Assembly (NCBI GenBank): GCA_016618085.1
Contig: JABLTG010000111.1
Coordinates: forward strand, 1 to 64,000
From: Neovahlkampfia damariscottae
Taxonomy: Eukaryota > Heterolobosea > Selenaionea > Neovahlkampfiida > Neovahlkampfiidae
Direction of reading: 5' to 3'
Length of the DNA: 64,000 bases
A program made the translations under genes and the position numbers. Position 1 is the stretch's first letter, and every line of letters starts with the position of its first letter. Below the pieces are notes generated by a model. It saw only the letters and a list, made by a program, of their open reading frames with translations, ran no database searches and had not been told where the DNA came from. Shown here piece by piece: positions 9,067-19,638 of the stretch.

Positions 9067-10922
9067 ATGAAAAGTTGTTTTGTGTTGTACTGCTGAATTT
9101 CAGACAACACAAAACTTGATATTTTTATTTGTGGAAAATCTGGATGGTCAACTATCTCTTTTAGCACTTCTTCAGAACTTGATGGAATAGAATACACCTT
9201 ATTTATAAATCAAAATAATTTTTATGCCACAAATTCAACACATCCTCAAAGAATTTTTAAAGAAGATATTTTGACTTCAAATTCTTCGATTTTACCAAAA
9301 TTACACAATTCTGTCACTGGAAATTACTTTCAAATGATTAATTTTAACATTCCAAACTTTCCAAATTTTCAAAAAAACTGGCACTAGTTTGTTGACTTGT
9401 AATAACACTGAATCAGTCATCACAGTATTTGATGAATTAAGACTAAAACAACATCAAAAATTGGAAATCAAGTCAATGAAAAAAAGTAAGAATTTAATTT
9501 TTCATTCATAAAAAGCGACTTTATGCAGGAACAAAAATTTTTTATTAAGAAGCTCATTGGCTTCTAATTTTATTGAAATATACATTATCGAAATAACTAC
9601 AATTATTCTTTTAATGATGTTGACGATCTATTTAAGGAATTTTCAACCACTAAAGTCAAGAGGTGTTTTGATTCCTTTTTTAGGGCTGTTTTTCAAGCAA
9701 TAATCACAACTTCATCATTTCCATCACATATTTTATCTTTTTCACAGTATTATATTTATGCTTGTTTTGTTGATTTTTTAATCCGGTCACCATCATTGGT
9801 GGCAGCAACAGTTTTATTTCTATTGGTAAATTCAAATTATTTTTTTCAACTTTTTACAAGAATTATTTTCGTTTTTTTTTTAATTATTAATATCAATCAA
9901 AATAAGAAATTAATTCATGAAAAAGTTCACCAACAAAAAACATTTCAATTATTTCTGATCAAATGTTTGAAATATTTATCTCATGATTGTCATTTTAATT
10001 TATTCAGTTTATGCCATTACATTCATTCGTTGTTAAAAATATGATTGAAACTAGAGGTCAGTTTCAATGCTTTGAAAATCCAATTTCGATAGATCTTGTA
10101 ATCTACGCTCTGATAGGTGTTTTATTACTATTTTTCATGCTTGATATTGCATTGAATGTTAGATTGTCTAATGTCATGGAGGGATTTCTGGTATAAATAT
10201 GATCCATTTTTCATTCGTCTACAACAAGCGATTCTTGTTTTGATGATTTTTATTTGGCTCATTGGAAACATTTTAGGGATTGTTTTATTTGCTTATGCAA
10301 AAATTCCATTCCTGGAATATTTCATCCCAAATGAATATTATGTTTATGGAGATATTGTTGATATGATTTTTCAATCTTTAAATCAATATGGAAACAAACA
10401 TTTTACTTTTCTGGATTTTTGATATTCGTTACTTTGTTGAAACGAGTTCGTGATATTTATAGATTGAAACCAACCACTTCTGATTCGTTAACGAAAATAT
10501 TAAAGAAGAGAAATTTTTATGAAATTTTTAAAAAGTTCAGTGAAACAGAATGGAGTTTGGAAAACTTATTAATCTATGAAGATATTTTGAAATATGAAAA
10601 ATTGTTACCCAATGAAAGGAGAGAATTTGCGACATTAATTTATAATACTTATATGAATGGTGAAGCTTCAAAATTAGAAGTAAATCTTCCTGGAAAGATA
10701 TCTCGTGAACTGAAGGATAAAATAGATGATTTGGATGTTGAATTGAAATCTGATTTATTTGATGATATAATTTATGTCGCGAAAGATAATTTAGAAGATA
10801 CTTTTGCACGTTTTATTATTTCAGATGAATATTTGAACTTGACAAAGAAATTGGAATTCATTCGTTCAGAGGCTGATTTGAAATCAGAAGAAATTCATTC
10901 ATCAACAGAAAATATACTTTGA
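9067..10922 (+). pseudogene. 7TM receptor with C-terminal RGS domain, frame-broken
   Basis: The stretch encodes an extracellular head, about seven membrane helices and a full RGS domain (about 10440-10900; FSETEWSLENLLIYED, FARFIISDEYLNL). Joins at 9071-9100, 9487-9529 and 9969-10011 look like normal short introns. The reading frame then also breaks at points with no GT-AG pair: near 9373 (A-run), near 9692 (T-run, inside a PLKSRG motif typical of these receptors), near 10170 and near 10390. The RGS part itself is open. The architecture matches plant and protist 7TM-RGS regulators that act on G-alpha. Several indels suggest recent decay of a host gene. Homopolymer assembly errors cannot be excluded. 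ATTGG at 9050. Confidence 0.65.
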
Positions 10923-10955
10923 ACAATTTACCAATATTTTTTAATTAAAGTTTTA

Positions 10956-13334
10956 TTAGAGTTCTAAAATTTCATCTAATAAGATCATTGAATCTTTAAC
11001 TGAAACGATATTCATTCTTGTTAGTAAGGACATATCTATACGCTTGAGTCTTTGAATAGTAGACATTCCATTGTTGACAAAATTGTCCTTATATTGCATC
11101 ATATTAATATCAGATAACCAATTTTCAACGTTGAATATTTCAATCATTTCTTCTTTCTCAATGTTAACCATAGTTTCAGTATCAGTGCTCACTTCTTCTT
11201 TTTCAATGTTAACCATAGTTTCAATTTGCTCTTGGAGGTTTGATACAATATTCATTGCATCATTCAATCTAATATCGACCGAATTTTTCATTTGTTCTCC
11301 TGTGAGTTTAACAACATTCTTTCCAGTTAATTGTGATCTCAAGAAACCTAAAAGAACTATTTCGTCATACTTTTTCTCATGGAGCCAACATAAAAGATCT
11401 AAATTTCTCCAGTCTTCAATTGATTTGGAATCATCAAAGACTTGATTTGATAAAGTTAAATTTAGAATTGTTGATTCGATTTTTAAAATTTCCATCGGTT
11501 CCAATTCATAACTAGTGAAATTAAAATGCATTAATCTATTTCCATTCATTTCGTTTTTTTGAAATTTGTCAATAACTTTTTTTGAAAAATCATGATAACG
11601 CATCCATTCACAAACAGTACTAGTTGACCAATCTGAGATATCTTCCTTGAGAAATTTGAATTCATGAAGTGTTAGATTGTTCATTTTTTCTTTTACAACA
11701 TCAATTAAAGTACCAATTGGGAGTTGCAACAGGTAAACAATCATGGAAAGAATAGCACCAGCAATAGCTACAATGATTCCAATAAAAGGAAATTCAGGCA
11801 TGAAAACAACACAACAAACAGAGCAGAAAAATGATAATGTTAAAATAATCATATGAGGTGATTGTTTTCCAATAGATTTCAAACAAATTGAAAGAAAGAG
11901 TGATGGTGTCAATTTTACTCCATTTTTTGAATGATTGTATAGTTCTAAAAATATATCAAAACATGCAATGATTAAATGAAAAATAGCAAGCACTGGTTCA
12001 ATGAATAACCCACCAAATCTAAAAATAATAGAGGAGGATCCTTTTAGAGTGATATTGCATAATTTCAAAACCCATGGAGCAGCCTTTCCAATTGCAGAAA
12101 TAACAGAACCTAAATTGAGACCTGTATATTTGGTGAGGTTAATTGCAATAGTTTCAATTTGCAAAGTAGAAAGTTTTCCTGTGCAAAAATATGTAGCAAG
12201 ACTTTCACAATTGATTATCATTCCATAATCGAATACAACTTTATGAAGATAGAATTCTTGAGTTCTTTTCAAAGTGTTTTTAGGGTCATAAAGACCAGTG
12301 TTTTGTCTCATATAAATTCCATTGCTTTCTTGAATGAATTCATCAAGAGTTGTATGTTGAAGAGTTGAGTCATAAGCATCAATCCCAGTTAAATGAAATA
12401 CCCAATTGAAATATTTGTGTGTCAATTGTTCAAATTCAAGTTCATCTCCCACCATTCCTATTTTAAAATGATACCCATCTTCAAGATTAACCCGCTTAAT
12501 TAGGTCATCACCATTGACTCTAATTTTGATCACTATAGTACCTGTTTCTTTTTTTGGTGATCTGAAAACGAAAGCTTTTTTTCTTTGAACATTTGAATAT
12601 ATTTCTTTTCCATTTATTGAAATACTGATTGGATGTTCTTTTGAGGCAGGAAGTGAATTGGTATGAAAAGTGATTTCATTTTCACTTTTTTCAAATTTTT
12701 TTGAAGAGTAAATACCAAAATGTGAATATACTGCAATTAACCTTTTTGCATATATTACCATTCCAGATTTCAAATCAGCTTTGTTCGTTTCTGTGACAAG
12801 TGAATCCACTCCTTTGACAAGAATAGAATCTAAAGTTGAAACTTTGGAATCATATGATTCACTTTCCAAGTTTTCTTTCAACACACCGATAGCCAACTGA
12901 TACAAAGTGTTTGAAGTTTCTCCAGTTGAAACAGAGCTCTTAGTATCTTTTGAAGTACAAAAAATTCTTGTGAGAATATTTGGTTTTGGATTTTCTTCTT
13001 CAGCTTGATAGAATGCAATGTATCGAGCATTTTTAATTTCATAGCAACCAAAAACTTCATACATTTTTTCTTTTTGTTTGATTTTTCCGACAAATAAATA
13101 AACGTCTTGATCTATATATTCAGTTTGAAGATATTTAGTTTTTATGACAGAGATTTCGTCATTTTCTTTACATTTTCCCAATTTGAATCTTGTTTCTGAA
13201 TCCACATGAAAATCAGTCTCTTTGATAACTTGGTACTTTTGAAGGAAAATAGGAAATAAGCCATTCTTCTTCTTTAGTTTTTCAAGAACTGTAGCAGCTG
13301 GATCTGTTGTAAACCACCCCTTTAACTGTAACAT
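10956..13334 (-). CDS. LRAT/NlpC-like papain-fold membrane protein with two SAM domains
   Basis: A single exon of 792 aa. Around residues 190-380 the segment GMVIYAKRL...YSHFGIY and later INCESLATYFCTGK match the His and Cys motifs of LRAT-type permuted papain folds (HWGIY and NCEHFA). These transfer or remove acyl chains on lipids. Residues about 425-545 hold two or three membrane helices. A SAM domain covers about 565-625 and another about 735-790. Between them ETMVNIEKEE is repeated. I infer a membrane enzyme or scaffold that polymerises through SAM. CCAAT elements lie at 13380 and 13387. This domain combination is unfamiliar to me. Confidence 0.72.
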   Translation of the reverse strand: MLQLKGWFTTDPAATVLEKLKKKNGLFPIFLQKYQVIKETDFHVDSETRFKLGKCKENDEISVIKTKYLQTEYIDQDVYLFVGKIKQKEKMYEVFGCYEIKNARYIAFYQAEEENPKPNILTRIFCTSKDTKSSVSTGETSNTLYQLAIGVLKENLESESYDSKVSTLDSILVKGVDSLVTETNKADLKSGMVIYAKRLIAVYSHFGIYSSKKFEKSENEITFHTNSLPASKEHPISISINGKEIYSNVQRKKAFVFRSPKKETGTIVIKIRVNGDDLIKRVNLEDGYHFKIGMVGDELEFEQLTHKYFNWVFHLTGIDAYDSTLQHTTLDEFIQESNGIYMRQNTGLYDPKNTLKRTQEFYLHKVVFDYGMIINCESLATYFCTGKLSTLQIETIAINLTKYTGLNLGSVISAIGKAAPWVLKLCNITLKGSSSIIFRFGGLFIEPVLAIFHLIIACFDIFLELYNHSKNGVKLTPSLFLSICLKSIGKQSPHMIILTLSFFCSVCCVVFMPEFPFIGIIVAIAGAILSMIVYLLQLPIGTLIDVVKEKMNNLTLHEFKFLKEDISDWSTSTVCEWMRYHDFSKKVIDKFQKNEMNGNRLMHFNFTSYELEPMEILKIESTILNLTLSNQVFDDSKSIEDWRNLDLLCWLHEKKYDEIVLLGFLRSQLTGKNVVKLTGEQMKNSVDIRLNDAMNIVSNLQEQIETMVNIEKEEVSTDTETMVNIEKEEMIEIFNVENWLSDINMMQYKDNFVNNGMSTIQRLKRIDMSLLTRMNIVSVKDSMILLDEILEL

Positions 13335-13895
13335 TAATTAATGTTTTGAATCTTGAAAAAATCTGGTCTATTAAAAGAACCAATGTCCAATCATATTTCT
13401 CTTTTTCATTCCAATCATTCATTTTGGAAGACAAAATAACTGTTTTTAACTTTCTAAAACTCAAGAATTTCAATTTTTCAAAACAGGAAATTGTTAAGAA
13501 ATGCAAGTTATTAGAGAAGAAAGCTAATGTTATAAACTGATGCTCTATGATTTGGACCTTTGAACGAATTAACTTCAACACAATAGTCCAATAAGTCAAT
13601 CTCTTGCTTCTTTATCAAGATTAATGAGCAATGGTATCAAACACTTCTTGGAATTATTTTAAAAAATATTCAATTGATATTGGCAAGATTTGAAGAATTT
13701 TCAAATTTTTTTTCTTTTTGTCAAATAAATCTTTTTTTTTCTCTGATGAAAATTCGTTTCTGAAAAGTTTTGATTCGTAAATTCATGAAATATTTCAAAT
13801 CTAAAACTTATGTGGCATAGTTGATCATGAAATATCCATTAACTGAATTGTAACCAATATTTTATCATTTCAACTGTAAATAATTAAAGAAGAAC
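13335..13895. other. Divergent intergenic region with CCAAT elements
   Basis: Separates the leftward SAM protein from the rightward R-SNARE. No gene is supported. Short antisense-type ORFs here are AT-rich and featureless. CCAAT copies at 13380, 13387 and 13853 fit promoters for the two flanking genes. Confidence 0.5.
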
Positions 13896-14685
13896 ATGAA
13901 TTGTTGGAGGTGTTGCCTTGTGTTAATAAAACACTCCGAAGTTGTTGAGGAAAAACAACCAATGAATTTGCGTTATTCAATAATTCTCAAAGACAACCAA
14001 GTTGAAGGTGAGTTTCCAAATGATAAACCAAAACTTACTGACACAATTGTAAATACAATTTTACCAAAAGTTTCAGCTGAAAATCATCGTCAAACTTTGA
14101 CACAAAAAAATGTGATGATTTGTTATGTTAGAAACGAGAACGTTACAATTTTTTGTATTTCCAATATTGATACACCAAAAAGATTATGTTGGAATTTTAT
14201 TGAAGAAGTTGAAAAAGGTAAAAAATATGATTGTTTTTTAACAACATTTAGAGTTTCAATTCTTGAAAAGAAATTCATCGACAGCAAAAGTTGAAAAAAT
14301 GCTTGAAACAATATTTACCAAATATAATGATCCAAAGAATGATAACATTGAACATTTAAATGAAAAAATAGAAACCGTCAAAGTAACTGAAAAAAAAACA
14401 TTTACAAACAAATAGTTGACAATGATTGACAACATTGAAAGTATAATGGAAAGAGAAATCATGTTGGAAGAAATAGAAAATGATACAAGTTTACTTCTGC
14501 ATGAAGCAGATCAATTCCGTGTTGGATCAAAAAAACTCAAGAATCAAACCTTTGGAAAATTAATATTTTTGCTAGTCATTTTATTTTTCACTATTTTAGC
14601 AATTATCATTGGAATTGTATTTGTAGCATGCGGATTTCCTTCATTTAGTAGATGTGGTGGTGATTTAATAAAACCATTGAGTTAA
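13896..14685 (+). CDS. R-SNARE, VAMP7-like longin SNARE
   Basis: Three exons (13896-14217, 14252-14382, 14416-14685) encode 240 aa. The order is a longin-like N-terminal domain, an R-SNARE helix with the block MIDNIESIMERE where the Arg is the zero-layer residue, a linker ending SKKLKNQ, a tail membrane anchor (LIFLLVILFFTILAIIIG) and a short Cys-containing tail. Such proteins drive fusion of endosomal or lysosomal vesicles. The unusual start MNCWRCC could be palmitoylated. Both introns contain stops, so the gene is only seen after splicing. CCAAT at 13853 is 39 nt upstream. Confidence 0.85.
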
Positions 14686-14896
14686 AAAAGATTTTTTATC
14701 TCAGTTTTGTTGAAAAAACATGAATTTCATTCGCAAATATGTTTAGGTATAACTATTTTCTGTTGAAACTCCTTTATCATCATGATCAAATTCATCTCTC
14801 AAATTTGGAATAAAAGAAGTTTTGTCACCAATAAAATCTAAGATTTTTTTGTTGTTTCTTTTTCAACAGGTTGGTGAGGGAAAGTATTGTTTGGTG

Positions 14897-16765
14897 ATGG
14901 ATAAAGAAAAAAAACTGAACACAGAAAAACAGCTTAATGATAGAATATCACAACTTGAATCCAGTTTCAAAAACAATCAGTTTATTTTTCAAGACGATAA
15001 ATCTTTTTTTTTGAAGAAGATTTCTGAAACACCAACTCTTCTTCAATATGCCTCTGAAAAATTGAAAAATGATAAAGAAATTGTTTGGAAAGCAGTTTCT
15101 AAAAAAAGTTATACAATTCAATACGCATCTGAGCAATTAAAAAAAGACAAACAAATAGCTGCTTGTGCTGTTTTAAGAGGATACAGTTGTTATTTTATTT
15201 CTGATGAACTGAAAAAAGACGAAAGTTTCATTTTCAAAGTCATGAAATCTTTTAGACCATCAGTTAACGCATTTGAACATGCAAATGAAGATACAAAAAA
15301 AAATAGAGAATTCATTTTAAAGATAATTTCAAAAAATGGTTTTGTGTTGAAATATGTTTCAGAAGAAATGAAAAATGATAAGGAGATTGTTTTATTATCA
15401 GTAAAACAGAATGGCCGTCATTTCTATTGGGCTTCTGATGAATTGAAGAATGATAAAGAATTTGTATTGAAAATTGTATCACAATCAAGTTGCACTTTGG
15501 AATACTGCTCTGAAGAGTTAAAAAAAAACAGAGAAGTGGTTTTTAATGCTGTGAAAAAAGATGGTTTGTCTCTTCAGTTCGCATCAAAAGAATTGAAAGA
15601 TGATAGGAATATCGTATTGGAAGCTGTGAATCAAAATGGTCAAGCTCTTTCAAGTGCTTCTGAAAATTGTAGAAAAGACAAAGAAATTGTTTTAATAGCA
15701 GTGTCTACATATGGAAGATCACTTCGTTTTGCTAGTATGGAATTAAAAAACGATAAACAAGTTGTAAAAAGTGCTGTTTTAAATGACAGTTCTGCACTAT
15801 CTTATTCTAGTAAAAAGTTGAAAAATGATAAAGAGTTCATTTTAGAAATAATCAAAGGAGGTAATATTGATCTTGAATTTGTTTCAATACAATTAAAAGA
15901 AGATGAAGAAGTATTGATGAAATCAGTTTCTCAAAATGCTTACTCACTTCAACATGTATCCTCTGACTTTTTTCGAAATACTAAATTATTTTTCAATGCA
16001 TTTAGAAATCAAAGTAAATTCAAATTGGAATATAAAGGGATAAAGAAAAATGAAAAAGAAGATTGTGAGATGATTTATTCTTATTTGGTTTTTATTCAAA
16101 AGAAATATGAAAATATGAAAAATTTTGTTCAATATTTAAGAAGATGGAGATTCAAATTGCAGGATATTGTAGATTATGAGTTTGTGTTTTTCGACAAATG
16201 TAATTTGTTCATCATGGGAAATCCAAAAAAAATCAAATTTGATCATTTCAAAAACGATACTCAAAATATCATTTGGGAAAAATTGGATATTGAAAATATT
16301 CCTGTTGAAATTTGTCAATTCAAAAATCTAACAAATATTCAAATTACAAATTGCAACATCAGGATGATACCAATGGAAATTTCCAATTTGATCAATTTAG
16401 AAAAACTTAATTTGAGTCATAACCAAATTGTTGAAATTCCTCCAAACATTTGTAATTTGAAAGAATTGAATCATTTGGATTTATCACATAATCAAATTCG
16501 ACGTCTCAATGAATCAATTTTTGAATTAACAAATTTGAAAGAATTGAATTTTGAAGACAATTTGATAAGGGAAATATCTACAAGCATTTTGAAATTGGAA
16601 AAATTGAGTTTTTTGAATATATCAAAAAATAAGATTTGGAAACCAATTGATGATATTCAAGAGTATATGTATAATGTTCCAATTGCACATTTTGATTTTG
16701 AGGGAGATAAATCGTTGATCAACTTTAAAGATGTCACAGAATTATGCAACATTAGGTTTTTTTAA
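14897..16765 (+). CDS. DUF4116-repeat protein with C-terminal leucine-rich repeats
   Basis: A single exon of 622 aa. Residues about 30-390 hold around 14 tandem repeats of about 24 residues of the form LKNDKEIVLxAVxxNG, then an aromatic/Ala-Ser helix, which is the DUF4116 repeat found in many copies in amoeboid protists. After a helical linker, residues about 455-600 form five or six leucine-rich repeats (INLEKLNLSHNQIVEIPPNI). The role of DUF4116 is unknown. LRRs suggest protein binding. The start was chosen at the first ATG, since the frame above it lacks one. The repeats differ clearly in sequence, so the array is old. Confidence 0.8.
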   Translation: MDKEKKLNTEKQLNDRISQLESSFKNNQFIFQDDKSFFLKKISETPTLLQYASEKLKNDKEIVWKAVSKKSYTIQYASEQLKKDKQIAACAVLRGYSCYFISDELKKDESFIFKVMKSFRPSVNAFEHANEDTKKNREFILKIISKNGFVLKYVSEEMKNDKEIVLLSVKQNGRHFYWASDELKNDKEFVLKIVSQSSCTLEYCSEELKKNREVVFNAVKKDGLSLQFASKELKDDRNIVLEAVNQNGQALSSASENCRKDKEIVLIAVSTYGRSLRFASMELKNDKQVVKSAVLNDSSALSYSSKKLKNDKEFILEIIKGGNIDLEFVSIQLKEDEEVLMKSVSQNAYSLQHVSSDFFRNTKLFFNAFRNQSKFKLEYKGIKKNEKEDCEMIYSYLVFIQKKYENMKNFVQYLRRWRFKLQDIVDYEFVFFDKCNLFIMGNPKKIKFDHFKNDTQNIIWEKLDIENIPVEICQFKNLTNIQITNCNIRMIPMEISNLINLEKLNLSHNQIVEIPPNICNLKELNHLDLSHNQIRRLNESIFELTNLKELNFEDNLIREISTSILKLEKLSFLNISKNKIWKPIDDIQEYMYNVPIAHFDFEGDKSLINFKDVTELCNIRFF

Positions 16766-16961
16766 TCTCCAAAGATTGACCAACAAATATTCTTGAAATA
16801 AAAATTCCTTCAGAAGTTAGTGGTGCAATGAAAAATTAACTCCCAAAACTACAAACTTGGAAATATAGAATTTATCAAATTCGAACAGCAAATGATGATG
16901 TTGAAGAATTTGTTCAAATATGTCTCTAGTTACTGTAAAAGAAAATTGATTCGAATTTCAT

Positions 16962-17610
16962 TTATTCAAATTCTTCCTTTAGCAATCCATAGATACATAA
17001 ATCATGAAATTTTTCATTGAAATAAACATGTCTTCTCAAAGTTCCTTCTTTCACAAAACCTAATTTTCGTGCTAAACTTATACTTGCAATGTTTCCTTCT
17101 GGTATTTCCAAAACTATCCGTTGGTAATCTAAAAACTCAAAAATGTATTCAACTACACATTTTTGGGAAAAGTTAAAACAAACACGATCAAATACTCATC
17201 GATTTTAAACTGTTATACATGATTCCTTTTTGTTGATATTCTGGAATTAACCAATAACCAAGTTCTTCAGAACTTTCAAAAAAAAAGAAAAATTACCACA
17301 TCGAAACTCTTTTTGAAAGTCTCTATTTATACCTATACAACCACATAATTTACTATTATACCATATTCCTTTCAAAAAAAGAAGTTATTTTTTTGGATAA
17401 TATTGTTGAGTACCTACTTTCAAGTTGGTTTTTGATTTTTCAAAACTCATTTCAGAAAAGAGTATAAAATTTTTAACATTTTGTAAATTTGATGCTTGTT
17501 CTAAATCAGGCACCCATTTTAATAAACTTTCTCTTTTAACACAAAATGTTAAAAAAACTTTAGTACTTGTTATCATTTATAATGTTATAAAAATCTTCAG
17601 CGTCTTCCAT
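16962..17610 (-). CDS. GNAT-family N-acetyltransferase (RimJ/RimL type)
   Basis: Five exons (17610-17567, 17532-17414, 17368-17297, 17264-17196, 17152-16962) encode 164 aa. No frame is open for long, so it is invisible without splicing. The rebuilt protein has the RimJ-like order: GIWYNSKLCGCIGIN, ELGYWLIPEYQQKGIM (acetyl-CoA loop), RIVLEIPEGNIASISLARKL and GFVKEGTLRRHVYF. These enzymes acetylate protein N-termini or small amines with acetyl-CoA. Exons sum to 165 codons. The start faces the WDR70 promoter and probably shares its CCAAT cluster. Confidence 0.82.
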
Positions 17611-17682
17611 TTGTAATATTTTTAATTTAATATTTTCATTTAAAATTTTCTCAAAACCAACTTTTTTTTCACTGCTCATCAA

Positions 17683-17704
17683 CCAATAAAAACAACCAAC
17701 CAAT
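17683..17704. promoter_or_regulatory. Paired CCAAT elements between GNAT and WDR70
   Basis: Two CCAAT pentamers (17683 and 17700) lie between the divergent starts at 17610 and 17727. The second is 23 nt before the WDR70 ATG, the usual spacing here. They probably act as a bidirectional promoter. Confidence 0.55.
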
Positions 17705-17726
17705 CATTTCTTCATACAGTTCAATT

Positions 17727-19478
17727 ATGTCGAAAAAGGATGATTTGAGCATGTTTTCTTCATCATTAGGAAAACAATTTTCATCTACAAAAAGAAACAC
17801 AAAAACATATAAAAAAGAAAAAACAAAAGACAATGAGTTTTCTTCAGGTATTAATAATTTCATCACATCAAAAAAAAATGAAAAAGAAAAAAATGTAGGA
17901 AAAAAAGAAGAAGTAAATAAAGGGGAAGAAATGATAGAAAAACAACAATATAACTTTTTAAATGATGATTTTGTTGATGAAACAATTTCTGTAGATGATA
18001 TTCCAATTACACAAGAAGTAGAACTTAAACACCATCAAAAATCAGTTACAGCACTTGACATTGACCGTAGTGGAACTAGATTAATCACAGGTTCTCCTGA
18101 TTCAACAGTATTACTTTGGGATTTTCCTATTATGGACAGAAACTTCGCTTTCTTCAGAGAAATAACAGAAGCATTTGGTAATGTAATCATCAATGACTTG
18201 AAATTCAATAAACAAGGTACTCTTTTCGTGGCTGTACCAAATTCCAACGAACCGAGACTTTATGAAAGAGATGGTGCTTGTAAAGGAGCTTTTAACGTCG
18301 GAGATCCATATTTATCAGATATGAATAAAACACAAGGTCATACAGCACCTACTACAGGTGTCTCTTGGCATCCTTTCCAACCAAAACTTTTTGCAACTTG
18401 TAGTCAAGATTCAACCATTAGAATTTGGGAGACAGAAGAAATCAAAAAGAAACAAAAATATATCATCAAAGCAAAGAATGAAAAGGGTACAAAAGTTGGT
18501 ATTACAACTTGTGAATATGATCAATATGGTAGATACATCGCAGCAGGTTGCCAAGATGGATCAATTCAAATTTGGAATGAAAGTGGTCCTTATCATGTTC
18601 CTCATTTATTGAAAAGAAATGCTCATGGAATGGATCAAGAAATAACAAGTATAAAATTTTCTCAAGATGATCATTCACTCATTAGTCGATCTATGGACAA
18701 TACAATGAAGTTTTGGGACATAAGAAAATTTGAAAGTCCATTGGCTGAATATAAAAATTTAGAAACATTGTTCTCTCAAACTGATTGTTTATTCAGTCCA
18801 GATGAAAAATACTTTTTAACAGGTACTTCGATAAAAAAGAATACTGGAGCAGGAGAACTCGTATTTGTTGATAAGAAAACCCTGAAAGTTGCCAAGAAAC
18901 AAAAAATTTCAAATGGTTCTGCAATTCGAATCAAATGGCACCCAATAACAAATCAATTATTTGTTGGTTCTTCTGATTATAATGTTCATTGTTTATATGA
19001 TAAATCAATGAGTAACAAAGGAATCCTCTCAGCACTAGCAAAAGAAAAACGTAAAAGAGGAGTTGAAGAAGAACAAATCCAACCAGGTCAAATCTTTGTT
19101 CCAAATGCATTGCCAATGTTTCAACCAAAAATGGATGAGAAATTGATTGAATATAAAACCAGAAAAGATAAAGTCAAAAGTAAAATTCCAGAAAAACCTG
19201 ATACCCAAATTGGATCTGGATTCAAAGGTCAAGTTGGTATTTCTCAAACTCAATATTTATTGAAACAACTTGGAGTTACAAATAAATTTGATGGAACAGA
19301 TGCAAGAGATGCATTTTTGAAACATGCTAAAGAAGCAGAAGAAAATCCTCAATATGTCGACACTGCATATAAAAAAACTCAACCTGTTAAATATTTTGAT
19401 GTGAGTCATTTGGCTAATGAAGAAGCTCAAGAAGAAGATATTGAAGAGAGATTTTCAAAAAAGCAAAAAAAAGAATAA
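17727..19478 (+). CDS. WDR70: WDR70-type WD40 protein
   Basis: A single exon of 583 aa. A Lys/Ser-rich head of about 100 residues leads into a WD40 propeller (about 110-430) with repeats ending LLWDF, RIWET, QIWNE and KFWDI. The family-specific C-terminal region follows: QPGQIFVPNALPMF, GTDARDAFLKHAK and YKKTQPVKYF match WDR70 (gastrulation-defective-1) proteins. Human and yeast relatives work with chromatin in DNA damage signalling and H2B ubiquitination. The tail is charged and Lys-rich, fitting a nuclear protein. Length and order match the family. Confidence 0.88.
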   Translation: MSKKDDLSMFSSSLGKQFSSTKRNTKTYKKEKTKDNEFSSGINNFITSKKNEKEKNVGKKEEVNKGEEMIEKQQYNFLNDDFVDETISVDDIPITQEVELKHHQKSVTALDIDRSGTRLITGSPDSTVLLWDFPIMDRNFAFFREITEAFGNVIINDLKFNKQGTLFVAVPNSNEPRLYERDGACKGAFNVGDPYLSDMNKTQGHTAPTTGVSWHPFQPKLFATCSQDSTIRIWETEEIKKKQKYIIKAKNEKGTKVGITTCEYDQYGRYIAAGCQDGSIQIWNESGPYHVPHLLKRNAHGMDQEITSIKFSQDDHSLISRSMDNTMKFWDIRKFESPLAEYKNLETLFSQTDCLFSPDEKYFLTGTSIKKNTGAGELVFVDKKTLKVAKKQKISNGSAIRIKWHPITNQLFVGSSDYNVHCLYDKSMSNKGILSALAKEKRKRGVEEEQIQPGQIFVPNALPMFQPKMDEKLIEYKTRKDKVKSKIPEKPDTQIGSGFKGQVGISQTQYLLKQLGVTNKFDGTDARDAFLKHAKEAEENPQYVDTAYKKTQPVKYFDVSHLANEEAQEEDIEERFSKKQKKE

Positions 19479-19638
19479 AATGTTAATTGGTCAATTACTT
19501 TTCAAAACAGGTTAATTCACCTCTTTGCCTTTGCCTGAAAGTATTGGTGGAAGAGATAAAAGAAATGGAAAAACAATACAAATATTATGAATTTGAATTT
19601 AGAGTAAAAATAATAAATAATAACATTATAAGTATATA

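Noticed and set aside
10156-10210. Intron 10118-10164 to explain the frame change in the 7TM gene
   Set aside because: It has GT-AG ends and restores frame, but would delete most of an obvious membrane helix, so an indel is more likely.
9067-10922. Programmed frameshifting in the 7TM-RGS gene
   Set aside because: Several shifts at unrelated sequences without a slippery-site pattern point to decay or sequence error.
11100-11230. Repeated segment as a possible CRISPR or satellite
   Set aside because: It is a two-copy duplication of ETMVNIEKEE inside the SAM protein coding region.
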